Part shown: piece after piece, positions 15,944 through 24,612 of the stretch
Numbering within the stretch: the first letter of the stretch is position 1
How the letters are laid out: each line of letters begins with the position of its first letter
From: Burkholderiaceae bacterium
GTDB taxonomy: Bacteria; Pseudomonadota; Gammaproteobacteria; Burkholderiales; Burkholderiaceae_C
DNA length: 35,127 bases
Reading direction: 5' to 3'
NCBI GenBank assembly: GCA_016790175.1
Contig: JAEUPI010000108.1
Span: 1-35,127 of the forward strand
Translations under genes and position numbers: made by a program
Notes under the pieces: model-generated
What the model was told of the DNA's origin: nothing
Seen by the model: only the letters and a program-made list of their open reading frames with translations
The model's database searches: none

Positions 15944-17071
15944 ATGCCGCTCGACGAGCACGACCTGCAGCAACTGCAGCGGGCGCTGGAGCTGGCCGAA
16001 TCGGCCATCGGTCGCAGCGACCCCAATCCACGCGTCGGCTGCGTGCTGCACGACGCCCAGGGCCGTCTGGCCGGCGTGGGTGCCACACAGGCAGCGGGTT
16101 CCGACCATGCCGAGGTCGTGGCGTTGCGGCAGGCGCAGGAGCGGCAGATTCCGGTGGGCGGCGGCACGGCCTGGGTGTCGCTCGAACCCTGCTCGCATCA
16201 CGGTCGCACACCGCCATGCTGCGAAGCGCTCGAACGGGCCGGCGTCGCCCGCGTGGTTGTCGCCTCGGTAGACCCGAACCCGCTGGTCGCCGGTGGCGGC
16301 ATCGCCCGGCTGCGTGCGGCAGGCATCCGCGTCGATGTGGCCGACGGCGCCGTCGCACGTCAAGCGCGCGAGCTGAACATCGGCTTCTTCTCACGCATGG
16401 TCCGGCGCACGCCCTGGGTGCGATTGAAGATCGCTGCGTCGCTCGACGGCAAGACCGCGATGAGCGATGGCGAAAGCCAATGGATCACCGACGAAGCCGC
16501 GCGCGCCGATGGCCATGGCTGGCGCCGTCGCGCCGGCGCGGTGCTCACCGGCGCCGGCACCGTGCAGCAGGACAACCCGCGACTGGACGTCCGATCGGTG
16601 CCCACCGAGCGTCAACCGCTGCGCGTGGTCGTCGATTCGCGTCTGCAATGCCCGCCGGCGTCGCGCATCTTCGATGCACCGGGCTCGGTGCTCGTGTACT
16701 GCACGCGGGCACAAGGCCCGGCGGCCGATGCGCTGCGGCGGCGGGGTGTCGAGCTCGCCGAGCAGCCCGGTCCGCACGACAAGGTGGATCTTCCGGCCAT
16801 GCTGGCCGACCTGGCTGCGCGCGGCATCAACGAGCTGCACGTGGAGTCCGGCGAACGGCTCAACGCATCGTTCCTGCGCGAGAGCCTGGTCGACGAGTTG
16901 TTGCTGTACCTCGCGCCACGGCTGATCGGCACCGGTCGCGACATGTTCGCCGGCGCCGCCTTCACCGGCCTCGCACAGACGCCCGAGCTGCGCATCTTCG
17001 AGGCCACGATGATCGGCCGCGACTTGCGCCTCGTCGCACGGGTCGCTGGGCGCGACGCCTTTCTGGCCTGA
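15944..17071 (+). CDS. ribD: bifunctional riboflavin deaminase/reductase RibD
   Basis: 375 residues, normal length. The N-terminal deaminase domain has the zinc site H55-A-E57 and C83/C92 in PCSHHGRTPPC. The C-terminal reductase domain starts about 150 with WVRLKIAASLDGKTA and has the TGAGTV motif and a late ELHVESGERLNASFL. It carries out steps two and three of riboflavin synthesis (pyrimidine deamination, side-chain reduction with NADPH). It opens the riboflavin gene cluster and is separated from pilV by only 3 bases, so read-through from the pilin genes is possible. No FMN riboswitch precedes it. Confidence 0.97.
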   Translation: MPLDEHDLQQLQRALELAESAIGRSDPNPRVGCVLHDAQGRLAGVGATQAAGSDHAEVVALRQAQERQIPVGGGTAWVSLEPCSHHGRTPPCCEALERAGVARVVVASVDPNPLVAGGGIARLRAAGIRVDVADGAVARQARELNIGFFSRMVRRTPWVRLKIAASLDGKTAMSDGESQWITDEAARADGHGWRRRAGAVLTGAGTVQQDNPRLDVRSVPTERQPLRVVVDSRLQCPPASRIFDAPGSVLVYCTRAQGPAADALRRRGVELAEQPGPHDKVDLPAMLADLAARGINELHVESGERLNASFLRESLVDELLLYLAPRLIGTGRDMFAGAAFTGLAQTPELRIFEATMIGRDLRLVARVAGRDAFLA

Positions 17072-17084
17072 GACAATTGCGGCC

Positions 17085-17729
17085 ATGTTCACCGGGATCA
17101 TCACCGCCATCGGCGAAATCGTCGACGTCCAAGCACTCGGCACGTCGGCCGCACATGGCAAACGGCTGCGGGTCCGCACACCCGAGGCCTATCTGGCTCG
17201 CGTGCAGCTCGGCGACAGCATGGCACTGAATGGTGCCTGCATGACGGTCACCGCATTCGACGCGGCCGCCTCGTGGTTCGAGATCGAGATCTCGGCCGAG
17301 AGCCTGGCCCGCACGGCCGGACTGGACGCTCCGGGCGCCGTCAATCTCGAGCTCGCGCTTCGCGCCGACGACCGTCTTGGTGGTCACTGGGTCACCGGCC
17401 ATGTCGACGGTCTGGGCCGGGTGGCGGCGTTCGAGCCGGTGGGCGAGTCGTGGCGCCTGGCCGTGCGGGTTCCGCGCACGCTTGCCGCCTACATGGCCGT
17501 CAAGGGATCCGTCGTCGTGCAGGGCGCCAGCCTGACGATCAATCGCGTCACTGACCTGCCCGATGCCTGCGAGGTGGAGATCAATCTCATTGCGCACACG
17601 CTGCAGTGCACCACGCTCGGAAGTCTGCGCGTCGGTCAGGCCGTGAACATCGAAGTCGACCTGATCGCGCGATATGTGGCGCGCATCCTCGAGGTTCGGG
17701 CCACCGGCGCAGCGGAATCCCCGAACTGA
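17085..17729 (+). CDS. ribC: riboflavin synthase, alpha chain
   Basis: 214 residues in two lumazine-binding repeats. It begins MFTGIITAIGEIVDV, the family start, and has GACMTVTAF and later GASLTINRVTDL, equivalent segments of the two repeats. It joins two dimethyl-ribityllumazine molecules to give riboflavin. No ribosome binding site is seen; a -10-like GACAAT ends 7 bases before the ATG. It lies 13 bases after ribD. Also called ribE in many annotations. Confidence 0.97.
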   Translation: MFTGIITAIGEIVDVQALGTSAAHGKRLRVRTPEAYLARVQLGDSMALNGACMTVTAFDAAASWFEIEISAESLARTAGLDAPGAVNLELALRADDRLGGHWVTGHVDGLGRVAAFEPVGESWRLAVRVPRTLAAYMAVKGSVVVQGASLTINRVTDLPDACEVEINLIAHTLQCTTLGSLRVGQAVNIEVDLIARYVARILEVRATGAAESPN

Positions 17730-17870
17730 AGGGATGAACTAGGGGGCATTCACGCTGCACATCCTCAATCGAACGCAAGTTGAAACAAAAACGACGTCGC
17801 GCTGGCCGATACTTCGGGGCATGACGCAGTGCACGCCACGCAGCGGGCACTAGAGGGAGATTTCCTCACC

Positions 17871-18629
17871 ATGCAGGACTTCGACGACTCAACCCTGTGG
17901 CGGATCAGCGAGTTCGAGCGCGTCCGCTACCAGACCGGCAACAGCGGCTATGTACGGCTCGGTGGGCCGACGGTGCTGCCCACCACGCTGGTCAGCGAAC
18001 TGGCCAAGCTCGAATACTCCGCCACCGGGTCCGAACCGCTCGAGGTCATCGCGGCTTGCATGCGGCATCGCGAGCCTGCACTCATCTACATGCAGCACAT
18101 CGGCCTGATCTGGCCGATCACGATCTTCCCGCGCGAACGCCTGTATCACTCGCCTCGCGACCTGACGCCCGAACTCGCCAGGGGCGTGCGAGAGCTCAAG
18201 GTGCACAGCGTCGAGCCGCCCGGCGTGCGGGCGCCCGGCCATTTCATGACCGAGCGCGTGGCCGAGGAAAAGCACTACCGCCCGCTCGATCCGCTGCTGT
18301 GGAACCTCGGCCTCATGGGCCCGCGCGGCACGCTGCTCGACGAGATCAGCGGCAATGCGGCCTATCGCGTGGCACCCGACTTTCACGTCGGCACGCTGCC
18401 CATGTCCGGCGCCATCGGGCCGGCGTTCCAGCGGCTGCGACACGAGGCCGCATCGCTGAAGAGCATCTCGAAGTGGCCCGGCATGAACCTGGACCGCGCG
18501 ATCCGCCTGCTCAACGCGCTGTACCTGTTGTCGGGGCTGATGGTGCTGCGCATGCATCCGGCCGCACGCAAGGAGCCGACGGCGGGCGTGAGTTCGGGCT
18601 TCTTCGGCTGGATCCGCAAGAGCCGCTGA
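17871..18629 (+). CDS. unrecognised protein between ribC and ribBA
   Basis: 252 residues. No signal peptide or clear membrane helix; one moderately hydrophobic segment at the C-terminus, LLNALYLLSGLMVLRMHP. That last part, preceded by LDEISGNAAYRV, recalls helix-turn-helix-like tail modules (GTLLDEI...ALYLLSGLMVL), but the resemblance is weak. Other striking segments are SGYVRLGGPTVLPTT and MQHIGLIWPITIFPRERLYHS. The start at 17871 follows AGGGAG at 17854-17859; a GTG at 17829 in the same frame is an alternative. It has normal codon use and sits inside the riboflavin cluster, with 141 bases before it and 103 after. I cannot assign a function. Confidence 0.8.
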   Translation: MQDFDDSTLWRISEFERVRYQTGNSGYVRLGGPTVLPTTLVSELAKLEYSATGSEPLEVIAACMRHREPALIYMQHIGLIWPITIFPRERLYHSPRDLTPELARGVRELKVHSVEPPGVRAPGHFMTERVAEEKHYRPLDPLLWNLGLMGPRGTLLDEISGNAAYRVAPDFHVGTLPMSGAIGPAFQRLRHEAASLKSISKWPGMNLDRAIRLLNALYLLSGLMVLRMHPAARKEPTAGVSSGFFGWIRKSR

Positions 18630-18732
18630 TCGATCTGCGGCAACGCCTGCCGGCGCCTGCAGGGGCAGCCAGTGCACGCATGGCGGTCGCCCGCGCGATG
18701 GTGTGCCGGCACCCCCCGCCTACAATCGGCAC

Positions 18733-19833
18733 ATGCCGATCGCACCGATACCGGAGCTCGTGACCGAACTCGCCGCCGGCCGGATGATCATCCTGGTCGA
18801 CGAAGAGGACCGCGAGAACGAGGGTGACCTGATCCTCGCGGCCGATCACGTCAGCGCCGAAGGCATCAACTTCATGGCCAAGCATGGCCGCGGGCTGATC
18901 TGCCTGACCCTGACGCGCGAGCGTTGCGAGCGCCTGGCCCTACCGCCGATGACGGCGCGCAACGGCACGGCGCATGGCACCGCCTTCACGGTGTCGATCG
19001 AGGCCGCCCGCGGCGTGACCACCGGGATCTCGGCGGCCGATCGGGCGCGCACCGTGCAGGCTGCCGTGGCCCGGGACGCGCGGCCGAGCGACCTGGTGCA
19101 ACCGGGCCACATCTTTCCGCTGCAGGCCCAGGAGGGCGGCGTGCTGATGCGCGCCGGGCATACCGAGGCCGGCTGCGATCTCGCTGCAATGGCCGGCCTG
19201 ACGCCCGCCTCGGTGATCTGCGAGATCATGAACGACGACGGCAGCATGGCGCGCCTGCCCGATCTGGAACGGTTCGCGAAGACCCATGCCCTGAAGATCG
19301 GCACCATCGCCGACCTGATCGCGTTTCGCAGCCATAACGAATCGCTGATCGAGCGTCGTGGTGAACGCGAGATGGTCACGCCGGCAGGCAGGTTCACCTG
19401 CACCGTCTTCCGCGATCGGGCGCACGGCCTGCATCTGGCGCTGGTCAAGGGCCGCTGGCAGCCGGGCGACGAGGTGTTGGTGCGTGTCCACGAACCGTTC
19501 ACGGCGATGGATCTGCTCGACATCGGCGCCGCACGGCACTCCTGGCCGCTGCACGCCGCGCTCGAGCGCCTGCAGCACGCGCCCTGCGGCGTGGCCGTGC
19601 TGTTGAACTGCAGCCACGACGCGGCCCGCCTGCTGCCGTTGCTGGAGCCGGCTGGCGCCGGCGATGAGCGTAGCGCCGGCAGCGCCGCCGACCTGCGCAC
19701 CTACGGCATCGGTGCCCAGATCCTGCGTGAACTCGGCGTCACGCGCATGCGGCTGCTCGGCAGCCCGCGGCGCATGCCCAGCATGGCCGGCTATGGCCTT
19801 GAAGTCACCGCATTCGAAGCCCTGAAGGACTGA
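18733..19833 (+). CDS. ribBA: RibBA: DHBP synthase with degenerate GTP cyclohydrolase II domain
   Basis: 366 residues. The N-terminal DHBP synthase (RibB, about 1-200) is intact: [12 protein letters not shown] (23-34), and [12 protein letters not shown] with the active histidine. It makes dihydroxybutanone phosphate from ribulose 5-phosphate. The C-terminal domain aligns with GTP cyclohydrolase II, but where RibA has a zinc-binding three-cysteine motif (C-LTGD-x-RCDC) this protein has [14 protein letters not shown] (252-265) with no cysteine. It is therefore a RibBX-type protein, and a true RibA must be elsewhere. A -10-like TACAAT ends 6 bases before the ATG. ribH follows after 11 bases. Confidence 0.95.
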   Translation: MPIAPIPELVTELAAGRMIILVDEEDRENEGDLILAADHVSAEGINFMAKHGRGLICLTLTRERCERLALPPMTARNGTAHGTAFTVSIEAARGVTTGISAADRARTVQAAVARDARPSDLVQPGHIFPLQAQEGGVLMRAGHTEAGCDLAAMAGLTPASVICEIMNDDGSMARLPDLERFAKTHALKIGTIADLIAFRSHNESLIERRGEREMVTPAGRFTCTVFRDRAHGLHLALVKGRWQPGDEVLVRVHEPFTAMDLLDIGAARHSWPLHAALERLQHAPCGVAVLLNCSHDAARLLPLLEPAGAGDERSAGSAADLRTYGIGAQILRELGVTRMRLLGSPRRMPSMAGYGLEVTAFEALKD

Positions 19834-19844
19834 CGAGAACCGAC

Positions 19845-20312
19845 ATGCAGCATGCCGACCAGGGCGACGACGACGCCGACAAGCTCGATGGCGAAGGCCT
19901 CGTCATCGGCATCGTGCAGGCACGCTTCAATGCCAGCATCACCGACAAGCTGGCCCAGGCGTGCCGCTACGAGCTCGGCGCCTTGGGCGTCACGGACAAG
20001 CACATCGTGCATGTCAGGGTACCCGGCGCACTCGAGATCCCGGTCACCTTGAAGACCATGGCCGACAGCGACGACTTCGATGCGCTGATCGCCATCGGCT
20101 GCGTGATCCGCGGCGAGACCTACCACTTCGAGCTGGTGGCCAACGAGAGCGGCGCCGGCGTCACGCGCGTGGCCCTGGACCACCAGATCCCGGTGGCCAA
20201 TGCCATTCTCACGGTCGACACGGAAGCCCAGGCCTGGGAACGGGTGGAGGACAAGGGCCGCGATGCCGCCCGCGTCGCCGTCGAGATGGCCAATCTGCTG
20301 GCCGACCTGTAG
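19845..20312 (+). CDS. ribH: 6,7-dimethyl-8-ribityllumazine synthase
   Basis: 155 residues. Family motifs are ARFNASIT (24-31), [12 protein letters not shown] (59-70) and [16 protein letters not shown] with the catalytic histidine. It condenses the RibD product with the RibB product and assembles as a 60-mer or decamer. The N-terminus has an acidic stretch ([12 protein letters not shown]) typical of betaproteobacterial forms. The TAG stop shares a base with the GTG start of nusB (TAGTG). Confidence 0.97.
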   Translation: MQHADQGDDDADKLDGEGLVIGIVQARFNASITDKLAQACRYELGALGVTDKHIVHVRVPGALEIPVTLKTMADSDDFDALIAIGCVIRGETYHFELVANESGAGVTRVALDHQIPVANAILTVDTEAQAWERVEDKGRDAARVAVEMANLLADL

Positions 20313-20809
20313 TGGCTGCCGCCGGAAAGTCTGCCGCGTCGTCCCGCCGTGTTGGCGCCCGCTCGGCGCGCCGCCGGTCGCGCGAGTTCGCGCTGCAGGG
20401 GCTGTACGAGTGGCTGGTCGGCCGTGGCGAACCAGCCGCCATCGACGCCCACATGCGCGAGCAGGAGGGCTTCGAGCGCAGCGACAGCGTGCACTTCGAC
20501 GCGCTGCTGCACGGCTGCACACGCGAACACACCGAGCTCGATGCCCTGCTTGCGCGCCACATCGACCGCAAGACCAGCGAGCTCTCCCCAGTGGAGCATG
20601 CGGTGCTGCTGATCGGCGCGTACGAACTGCGGCATTGCGTCGACGTGCCGTACAAGGTCGCGATCAACGAGGCCGTCGAGTTGGCCAAGGCCTTCGGGGG
20701 CACCGACGGCCACAAGTACGTCAACGGCGTGCTTGACAAGCTGGCACCTTCGCTGCGTGAGACCGAGGTGAGCGCGACGCGAGCGGCTCGGACCCCCCCC
20801 GAACGCTAA
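20312..20809 (+). CDS. nusB: transcription antitermination factor NusB
   Basis: 165 residues from a GTG that overlaps the ribH stop codon. After a basic N-terminus ([20 protein letters not shown] broken at the helix start) comes the NusB fold: [30 protein letters not shown] and [20 protein letters not shown], then [10 protein letters not shown], all signature segments. NusB binds boxA RNA with NusE during rRNA antitermination. Linkage to ribH is ancient and common. The C-terminal tail after LAPSLRE is about 15 residues of unconserved sequence. The aminotransferase gene begins 7 bases later. Confidence 0.96.
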   Translation: MAAAGKSAASSRRVGARSARRRSREFALQGLYEWLVGRGEPAAIDAHMREQEGFERSDSVHFDALLHGCTREHTELDALLARHIDRKTSELSPVEHAVLLIGAYELRHCVDVPYKVAINEAVELAKAFGGTDGHKYVNGVLDKLAPSLRETEVSATRAARTPPER

Positions 20810-20816
20810 ACGCACG

Positions 20817-22007
20817 ATGAAGGTCGCCCGCCGGCTCGATCACATCGAGCCCTTCTACGTGATGGAGTGCGCCAAGATCGCATCGGGCATTGCCGAGAGC
20901 CCGGCCTGCGATCCGGCTCAAGGCGGCACGCCGATGATCTGGCTGAACATCGGCGAGCCCGACTTCGGCGCGGCGCCGCTGGTGCGCGAGGCGGCACAAC
21001 GCCTGATCGCCGACGGTCGCACGGCCTACACGCAGGCCACCGGCATTCCCGAACTGCGCGAGGCGATCGCCGCTTGGTACGCACAGCGATTCGGCGTGCA
21101 AGTCGATCCGGCGCGCATCGTCGTCACGGCCGGCGCGTCGGCGGCGCTGCAGCTGTTGTGTGCCGCACTGTTCGAGGCCGGCGACGACGTGTTGATGCCC
21201 GACCCTTGTTATCCGTGCAACCGGCATTTCGTGGCCGCGGTCGATGCGCGGCCGGTGCTGCTGACCACCGACGCCGCATCGCGCTTCCAGCTCGATGCCG
21301 CAGCGGTGGACGCCGCCTGGTCGGCTCAGACACGCGGTGTGCTGCTCGCCTCGCCATCGAATCCGACCGGCACCTCGATCGCCCGCGACGAACTCCGGCG
21401 CATTGTCGACATCACGCGTCGACGGCGCGGCGTGTGCGTCGTCGACGAGATCTACCTCGGGCTGAGTTACGAAGAGGCCTTTGGCCACAGTGTGCTCGAG
21501 GCCGGCGGCGACGATGAAGACGCCATCGTCTCGGTCAACAGCTTCTCCAAGTACTTCGGCATGACCGGCTGGCGGCTCGGCTGGCTGGTGCTGCCGCCAT
21601 CGCTGGTGGCCCCGGTGGAACGGCTGGCGCAGAACCTCTACATCTGCCCGTCGACGATCGCTCAGCATGCGGCGCTCGCGTGCTTCGAACCCGATTCGAT
21701 CGCCGAATTCGAACGGCGCCGGGCCGAGTTGCACCGCCGACGCGACTATGTCGTGCAGGCGCTGGCCGGGCTGGGTCTGCCCACACCGGTGGTGCCGGAC
21801 GGTGCGTTCTATGCGTATGCCGACTGCTCGCGCCACAGCGACGACAGCTGGGCTTTCTGCATCGACCTGATGCATCGCGCCCATGTGGCGCTGACCCCGG
21901 GGCGCGACTTCGGCAGCCACGACACAAAACGGTATCTGCGGCTGTCGTTCTCCAACTCGATGGAGCAACTGCAAGAGGCCATGCATCGGCTGCACCGGGC
22001 GCTGTGA
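20817..22007 (+). CDS. PLP-dependent class I/II aminotransferase
   Basis: 396 residues. Fold-type I aspartate aminotransferase family: NIGEPDF (44-50), YTQATGIPELREAI (71-84), SNPTGT (181-186), D210 in VVDEIYLGL, and the PLP lysine K245 in NSFSKYFGMTGWRLGW. The C-terminal arginine for the substrate carboxylate is in YLRLSFS. The substrate is not evident; the NSFSK motif and overall pattern resemble broad amino-acid/aromatic aminotransferases. The ribH-nusB-aminotransferase order recurs in Burkholderiales. It probably ends the riboflavin transcription unit, with a hairpin just after the stop. Confidence 0.93.
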   Translation: MKVARRLDHIEPFYVMECAKIASGIAESPACDPAQGGTPMIWLNIGEPDFGAAPLVREAAQRLIADGRTAYTQATGIPELREAIAAWYAQRFGVQVDPARIVVTAGASAALQLLCAALFEAGDDVLMPDPCYPCNRHFVAAVDARPVLLTTDAASRFQLDAAAVDAAWSAQTRGVLLASPSNPTGTSIARDELRRIVDITRRRRGVCVVDEIYLGLSYEEAFGHSVLEAGGDDEDAIVSVNSFSKYFGMTGWRLGWLVLPPSLVAPVERLAQNLYICPSTIAQHAALACFEPDSIAEFERRRAELHRRRDYVVQALAGLGLPTPVVPDGAFYAYADCSRHSDDSWAFCIDLMHRAHVALTPGRDFGSHDTKRYLRLSFSNSMEQLQEAMHRLHRAL

Positions 22008-22017
22008 CAAATCGGCC

Positions 22018-22036
22018 CCGACCGCCCCACGGTCGG
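22018..22036 (+). terminator. hairpin after the aminotransferase gene
   Basis: Perfect 7-base stem CCGACCG/CGGTCGG with a 5-base loop, 11 bases after the stop codon. There is no T-run, so it may be a weak or Rho-assisted terminator between the rib/nusB unit and the kinase gene. Confidence 0.45.
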
Positions 22037-22118
22037 TGACAGAGCGTTACTCCTGCACGCCCGGCCACGCATCTTGTCGCGCGGGCGCGCCTTTCAGCGC
22101 CTAAGCTCACCAGTTGAT

Positions 22119-23732
22119 ATGAGCTCCAGCGAACCGCCGGGTCCGCCCACTGCGGGCACGCCCGCACGGGCCCCGACCCCTGTCGACCTGAATCCGGAAC
22201 AGCCTTCGCAGGCGGCGGCCGGAACCGACTCGTCCGCGCCGGATTCCGCACCCGACACGTCGCAGCCCCAGGCAGCGACGATCGGCCACATCGGCCGCTA
22301 TGCGCTGAAGCAGCGGCTCGGCGAAGGTGGTCTTGGCACGGTCTACGCGGCCTACGACCCGATCCTGTCGCGCACCATCGCCGTCAAGACGTTGCATCTG
22401 AGTGCGGTGGAAGGCGACCGTGCGGCGCTCGATGCGCTGTTCCTCAACGAGGCACGGGCCGCGGCCGGCCTGAATCACCCGAACATCGTCACGGTCTACG
22501 ACGCGGGCCTGTCCGAGCAGGGTGTCTACATCGCGATGGAGCGCCTGCGCGGTCGCGATCTGCGCCAGCTGCTGGCCAACGGCTGGCACCCCGACATCGT
22601 GCAGGCCGCGCAGATCGTCCGCCGCGTGGCCGATGCACTGTCCTATGCGCACAGCAAGGGCGTGATCCACTGCGACATCAAGCCGGCCAATATCTTCATG
22701 GTCGGGCGCACCTTGCCCAAGGTGGTGGACTTCGGCATCGCGCGGGTGGCGCATGGTCAGGCCATTCCGGCGCTGGAGGGCGTGGTGGCCGGATCGCCGC
22801 ACTACCTGGCGCCCGAACAACTGCGCGGCGAAACCATCGACCGGCGTTGCGATGTGTATTCACTGGGCGTCGTGATGTACGAGCTGCTCGCACAGCGCAA
22901 GGCGTTCACCGGCCAGTCGCTGCCCGAGATCGTCGAGGCGGTCGAGCGCGGCAACGCGCCGGCCGTGTGCGACCTCCGGCCCGAAGTGCCGGCGTCGCTG
23001 TCGCGCATCGTGCAACAGGCGATGGCGCGCGAGCCGGCCCAGCGCTACCGGTCTGCGCGGGTGTTTGCCCGCGAGCTGCGCGATTGGATCGATCAGGAAG
23101 GCGCGGAGCTTGCCGACGAAACGCCGTCTGCGAACCCGTGGCTCGCACCGCGGCGCCTGGCCGCCGTTGCCGCGTCGCTGGTCGTCGTGGGTGTGCTGGC
23201 CTGGGGCCTGCGAGACGCAACCCGGGTCGATGCGACCGACATCGCTGCCACCCCGGGAACAACGACGGCCGTGGTCGCCGACCCTGCACCTGTGGCCGCG
23301 TCGAACGCAGCCGGGTCCGTTGTCGCGGTGACCACGGCAGCCGCTGCGGCGTCAGTGCCCGCGGCACCGGCCACATCGACGGTCGCAGTGGCACAACCGG
23401 TGACCGAGAAGGTCAAGCCCGCGACACCCAGGCCGCGCGCTGCTCCCGACACGCATCGAGAGCGAGCCAAAGCGCCGGCCAAGACCGCGGTCGCCACCAA
23501 GCCGGACAGCGCAGCGCCGCCGACCGGTGTGGTGCAACTGGCCATCAGCCCATGGGGCCGGGTCGAGGTCAACGGTTCGTCGGCCGGCATCACCCCGCCG
23601 ATGGCCAAGCTCACGCTGCCCGCCGGCGAGCATGTGGTGACCGTGCGCAACGAGGACTTTCCGCCCTACACCGCACGCGTCAAGGTCACACCCAACGAGC
23701 CGGTGACCGTGCGGCACCGCTTCGGCTCCTGA
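22119..23732 (+). CDS. serine/threonine protein kinase with PEGA domain
   Basis: 537 residues. After a Pro/Ser-rich cytoplasmic tail (1-55) comes a Hanks-type kinase: glycine loop LGEGGLGTVY (67-76), K90 in IAVK, catalytic loop HCDIKPAN (184-191), DFG at 204-206 and APE at 231-233. The catalytic motif is HCD, not HRD, so it is a non-RD kinase. One membrane helix lies at about 347-364, then an Ala/Thr/Pro-rich periplasmic linker, and a C-terminal PEGA domain (about 470-537, ISPWGRVEVNG...LPAGEHVVTVRNEDF). This makes it an inner-membrane sensor kinase. The substrate is unknown. The lipoprotein gene 4 bases downstream is probably a functional partner. Confidence 0.93.
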   Translation: MSSSEPPGPPTAGTPARAPTPVDLNPEQPSQAAAGTDSSAPDSAPDTSQPQAATIGHIGRYALKQRLGEGGLGTVYAAYDPILSRTIAVKTLHLSAVEGDRAALDALFLNEARAAAGLNHPNIVTVYDAGLSEQGVYIAMERLRGRDLRQLLANGWHPDIVQAAQIVRRVADALSYAHSKGVIHCDIKPANIFMVGRTLPKVVDFGIARVAHGQAIPALEGVVAGSPHYLAPEQLRGETIDRRCDVYSLGVVMYELLAQRKAFTGQSLPEIVEAVERGNAPAVCDLRPEVPASLSRIVQQAMAREPAQRYRSARVFARELRDWIDQEGAELADETPSANPWLAPRRLAAVAASLVVVGVLAWGLRDATRVDATDIAATPGTTTAVVADPAPVAASNAAGSVVAVTTAAAAASVPAAPATSTVAVAQPVTEKVKPATPRPRAAPDTHRERAKAPAKTAVATKPDSAAPPTGVVQLAISPWGRVEVNGSSAGITPPMAKLTLPAGEHVVTVRNEDFPPYTARVKVTPNEPVTVRHRFGS

Positions 23733-23736
23733 AGAC

Positions 23737-24126
23737 ATGGACATCAAGTCCCTGCTGTACGCCGCCCTGGCGACCGCTGTGCTCGGCGGCTGCGCGGTGC
23801 CGCCGGCTCAACCGGTGGGCCTGGTCGACGTGATCGAACGCCCTGCCGAGCGCGCGCTGCTGACCGGCATGCGCGCCTACGACGACGCGCAGTATCCACA
23901 GGCCGAACGTGCGCTCACCACCGCGCTCGGCGCGGGCCTCGCGAGTCCGCGCGACCGCGCCAGCGCACACAAGCTGCTGGCCTTCATCTATTGCAGCAGC
24001 GCGCGGATCAACGAGTGCGAGGCTGCGTTCCGCGCGGCGCGCCAGGCCGACCCGACGTTCGCGCTCAGCCGCTCCGAGGCGGGACACCCCGCCTGGGGCC
24101 CGGTGTACCGCCGCACCACGAATTGA
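23737..24126 (+). CDS. small TPR-like lipoprotein, TssQ-like
   Basis: 129 residues. Signal peptide with lipobox LGGC (C19). The mature part has a TPR-like helical hairpin (GMRAYDDAQYPQAERALTTAL) and a second one (ASAHKLLAFIYCSSARINECEAAFRAA) with two cysteines. It resembles the TssQ/TagX-type lipoproteins that in Burkholderia accompany kinases and type VI secretion genes, although no type VI genes are seen here. It is translated directly after the kinase (4-base gap). Outer-membrane anchoring with exposure to the kinase PEGA domain is an inference. Confidence 0.78.
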   Translation: MDIKSLLYAALATAVLGGCAVPPAQPVGLVDVIERPAERALLTGMRAYDDAQYPQAERALTTALGAGLASPRDRASAHKLLAFIYCSSARINECEAAFRAARQADPTFALSRSEAGHPAWGPVYRRTTN

Positions 24127-24201
24127 CACATCCGCGGCACGCGGCGCCGACGCCCGGCGAGGTCGAATCGGCCGAGGGCCTCACGTATCATCCGCGGGTC
24201 C

Positions 24202-24612
24202 ATGACGAGCCCCGCCACGCGCCCGTTCGCCCACCCGATCCGCGTCTACTGGGAAGACACCGACGCCGGCGGCATCGTCTACTACGCGAACTACCTGAAG
24301 TACTTCGAACGCGCGCGCACCGAGTGGTTGCGCAACCTCGGCATCGAGCAGCAGACGTTGCGCGAGCATACGGGCGCGATGTTCGTCGTCAGCGAGAGTA
24401 CGCTGAAGTGCCACCTGCCGGCTCGCCTCGACGACCGGCTCGACGTGACGGTCGACCTGAGGCATTCGGCGCGGGCCTCGCTGGTGCTGCACCAGCAGGC
24501 GCTGCGCCGGGGTGAACTCCTGGCCGACGGCGAGGTCCGAATCGCATGCGTCGATGCGCCGACGCTGCGCCTGCGGCGAATTCCCGAAGACATCCTGGAA
24601 CTGCTTGCATGA
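24202..24612 (+). CDS. ybgC: tol-pal-associated acyl-CoA thioesterase YbgC
   Basis: 136 residues, hotdog fold. The active-site region YWEDTDAGGIVYYANYL (16-32) carries the catalytic aspartate (D21), followed by KYFERARTEWLR, identical in plan to E. coli YbgC. It hydrolyses short acyl-CoA or acts on acyl-ACP and is linked with phospholipid synthesis at the division site. A -10-like TATCAT (24186-24191) precedes the ATG by 10 bases and probably starts the tol unit. Its stop overlaps the tolQ start (ATGA). Confidence 0.95.
   Translation: MTSPATRPFAHPIRVYWEDTDAGGIVYYANYLKYFERARTEWLRNLGIEQQTLREHTGAMFVVSESTLKCHLPARLDDRLDVTVDLRHSARASLVLHQQALRRGELLADGEVRIACVDAPTLRLRRIPEDILELLA

Noticed and set aside
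14708-16363. 551-codon minus-strand open frame over pilV and ribD
   Set aside because: It is antisense to two genes with clear motifs and has no recognisable domain; high GC removes stop codons from the shadow frame.
17730-18732. FMN riboswitch ahead of ribBA or the preceding gene
   Set aside because: The conserved RFN elements (such as AGGGTGAAATTCCC-like parts) are not present in either spacer.
23737-24126. Remnant of a type VI secretion cluster
   Set aside because: Only a TssQ-like lipoprotein and a kinase are present; no tss core genes are found anywhere in the window.
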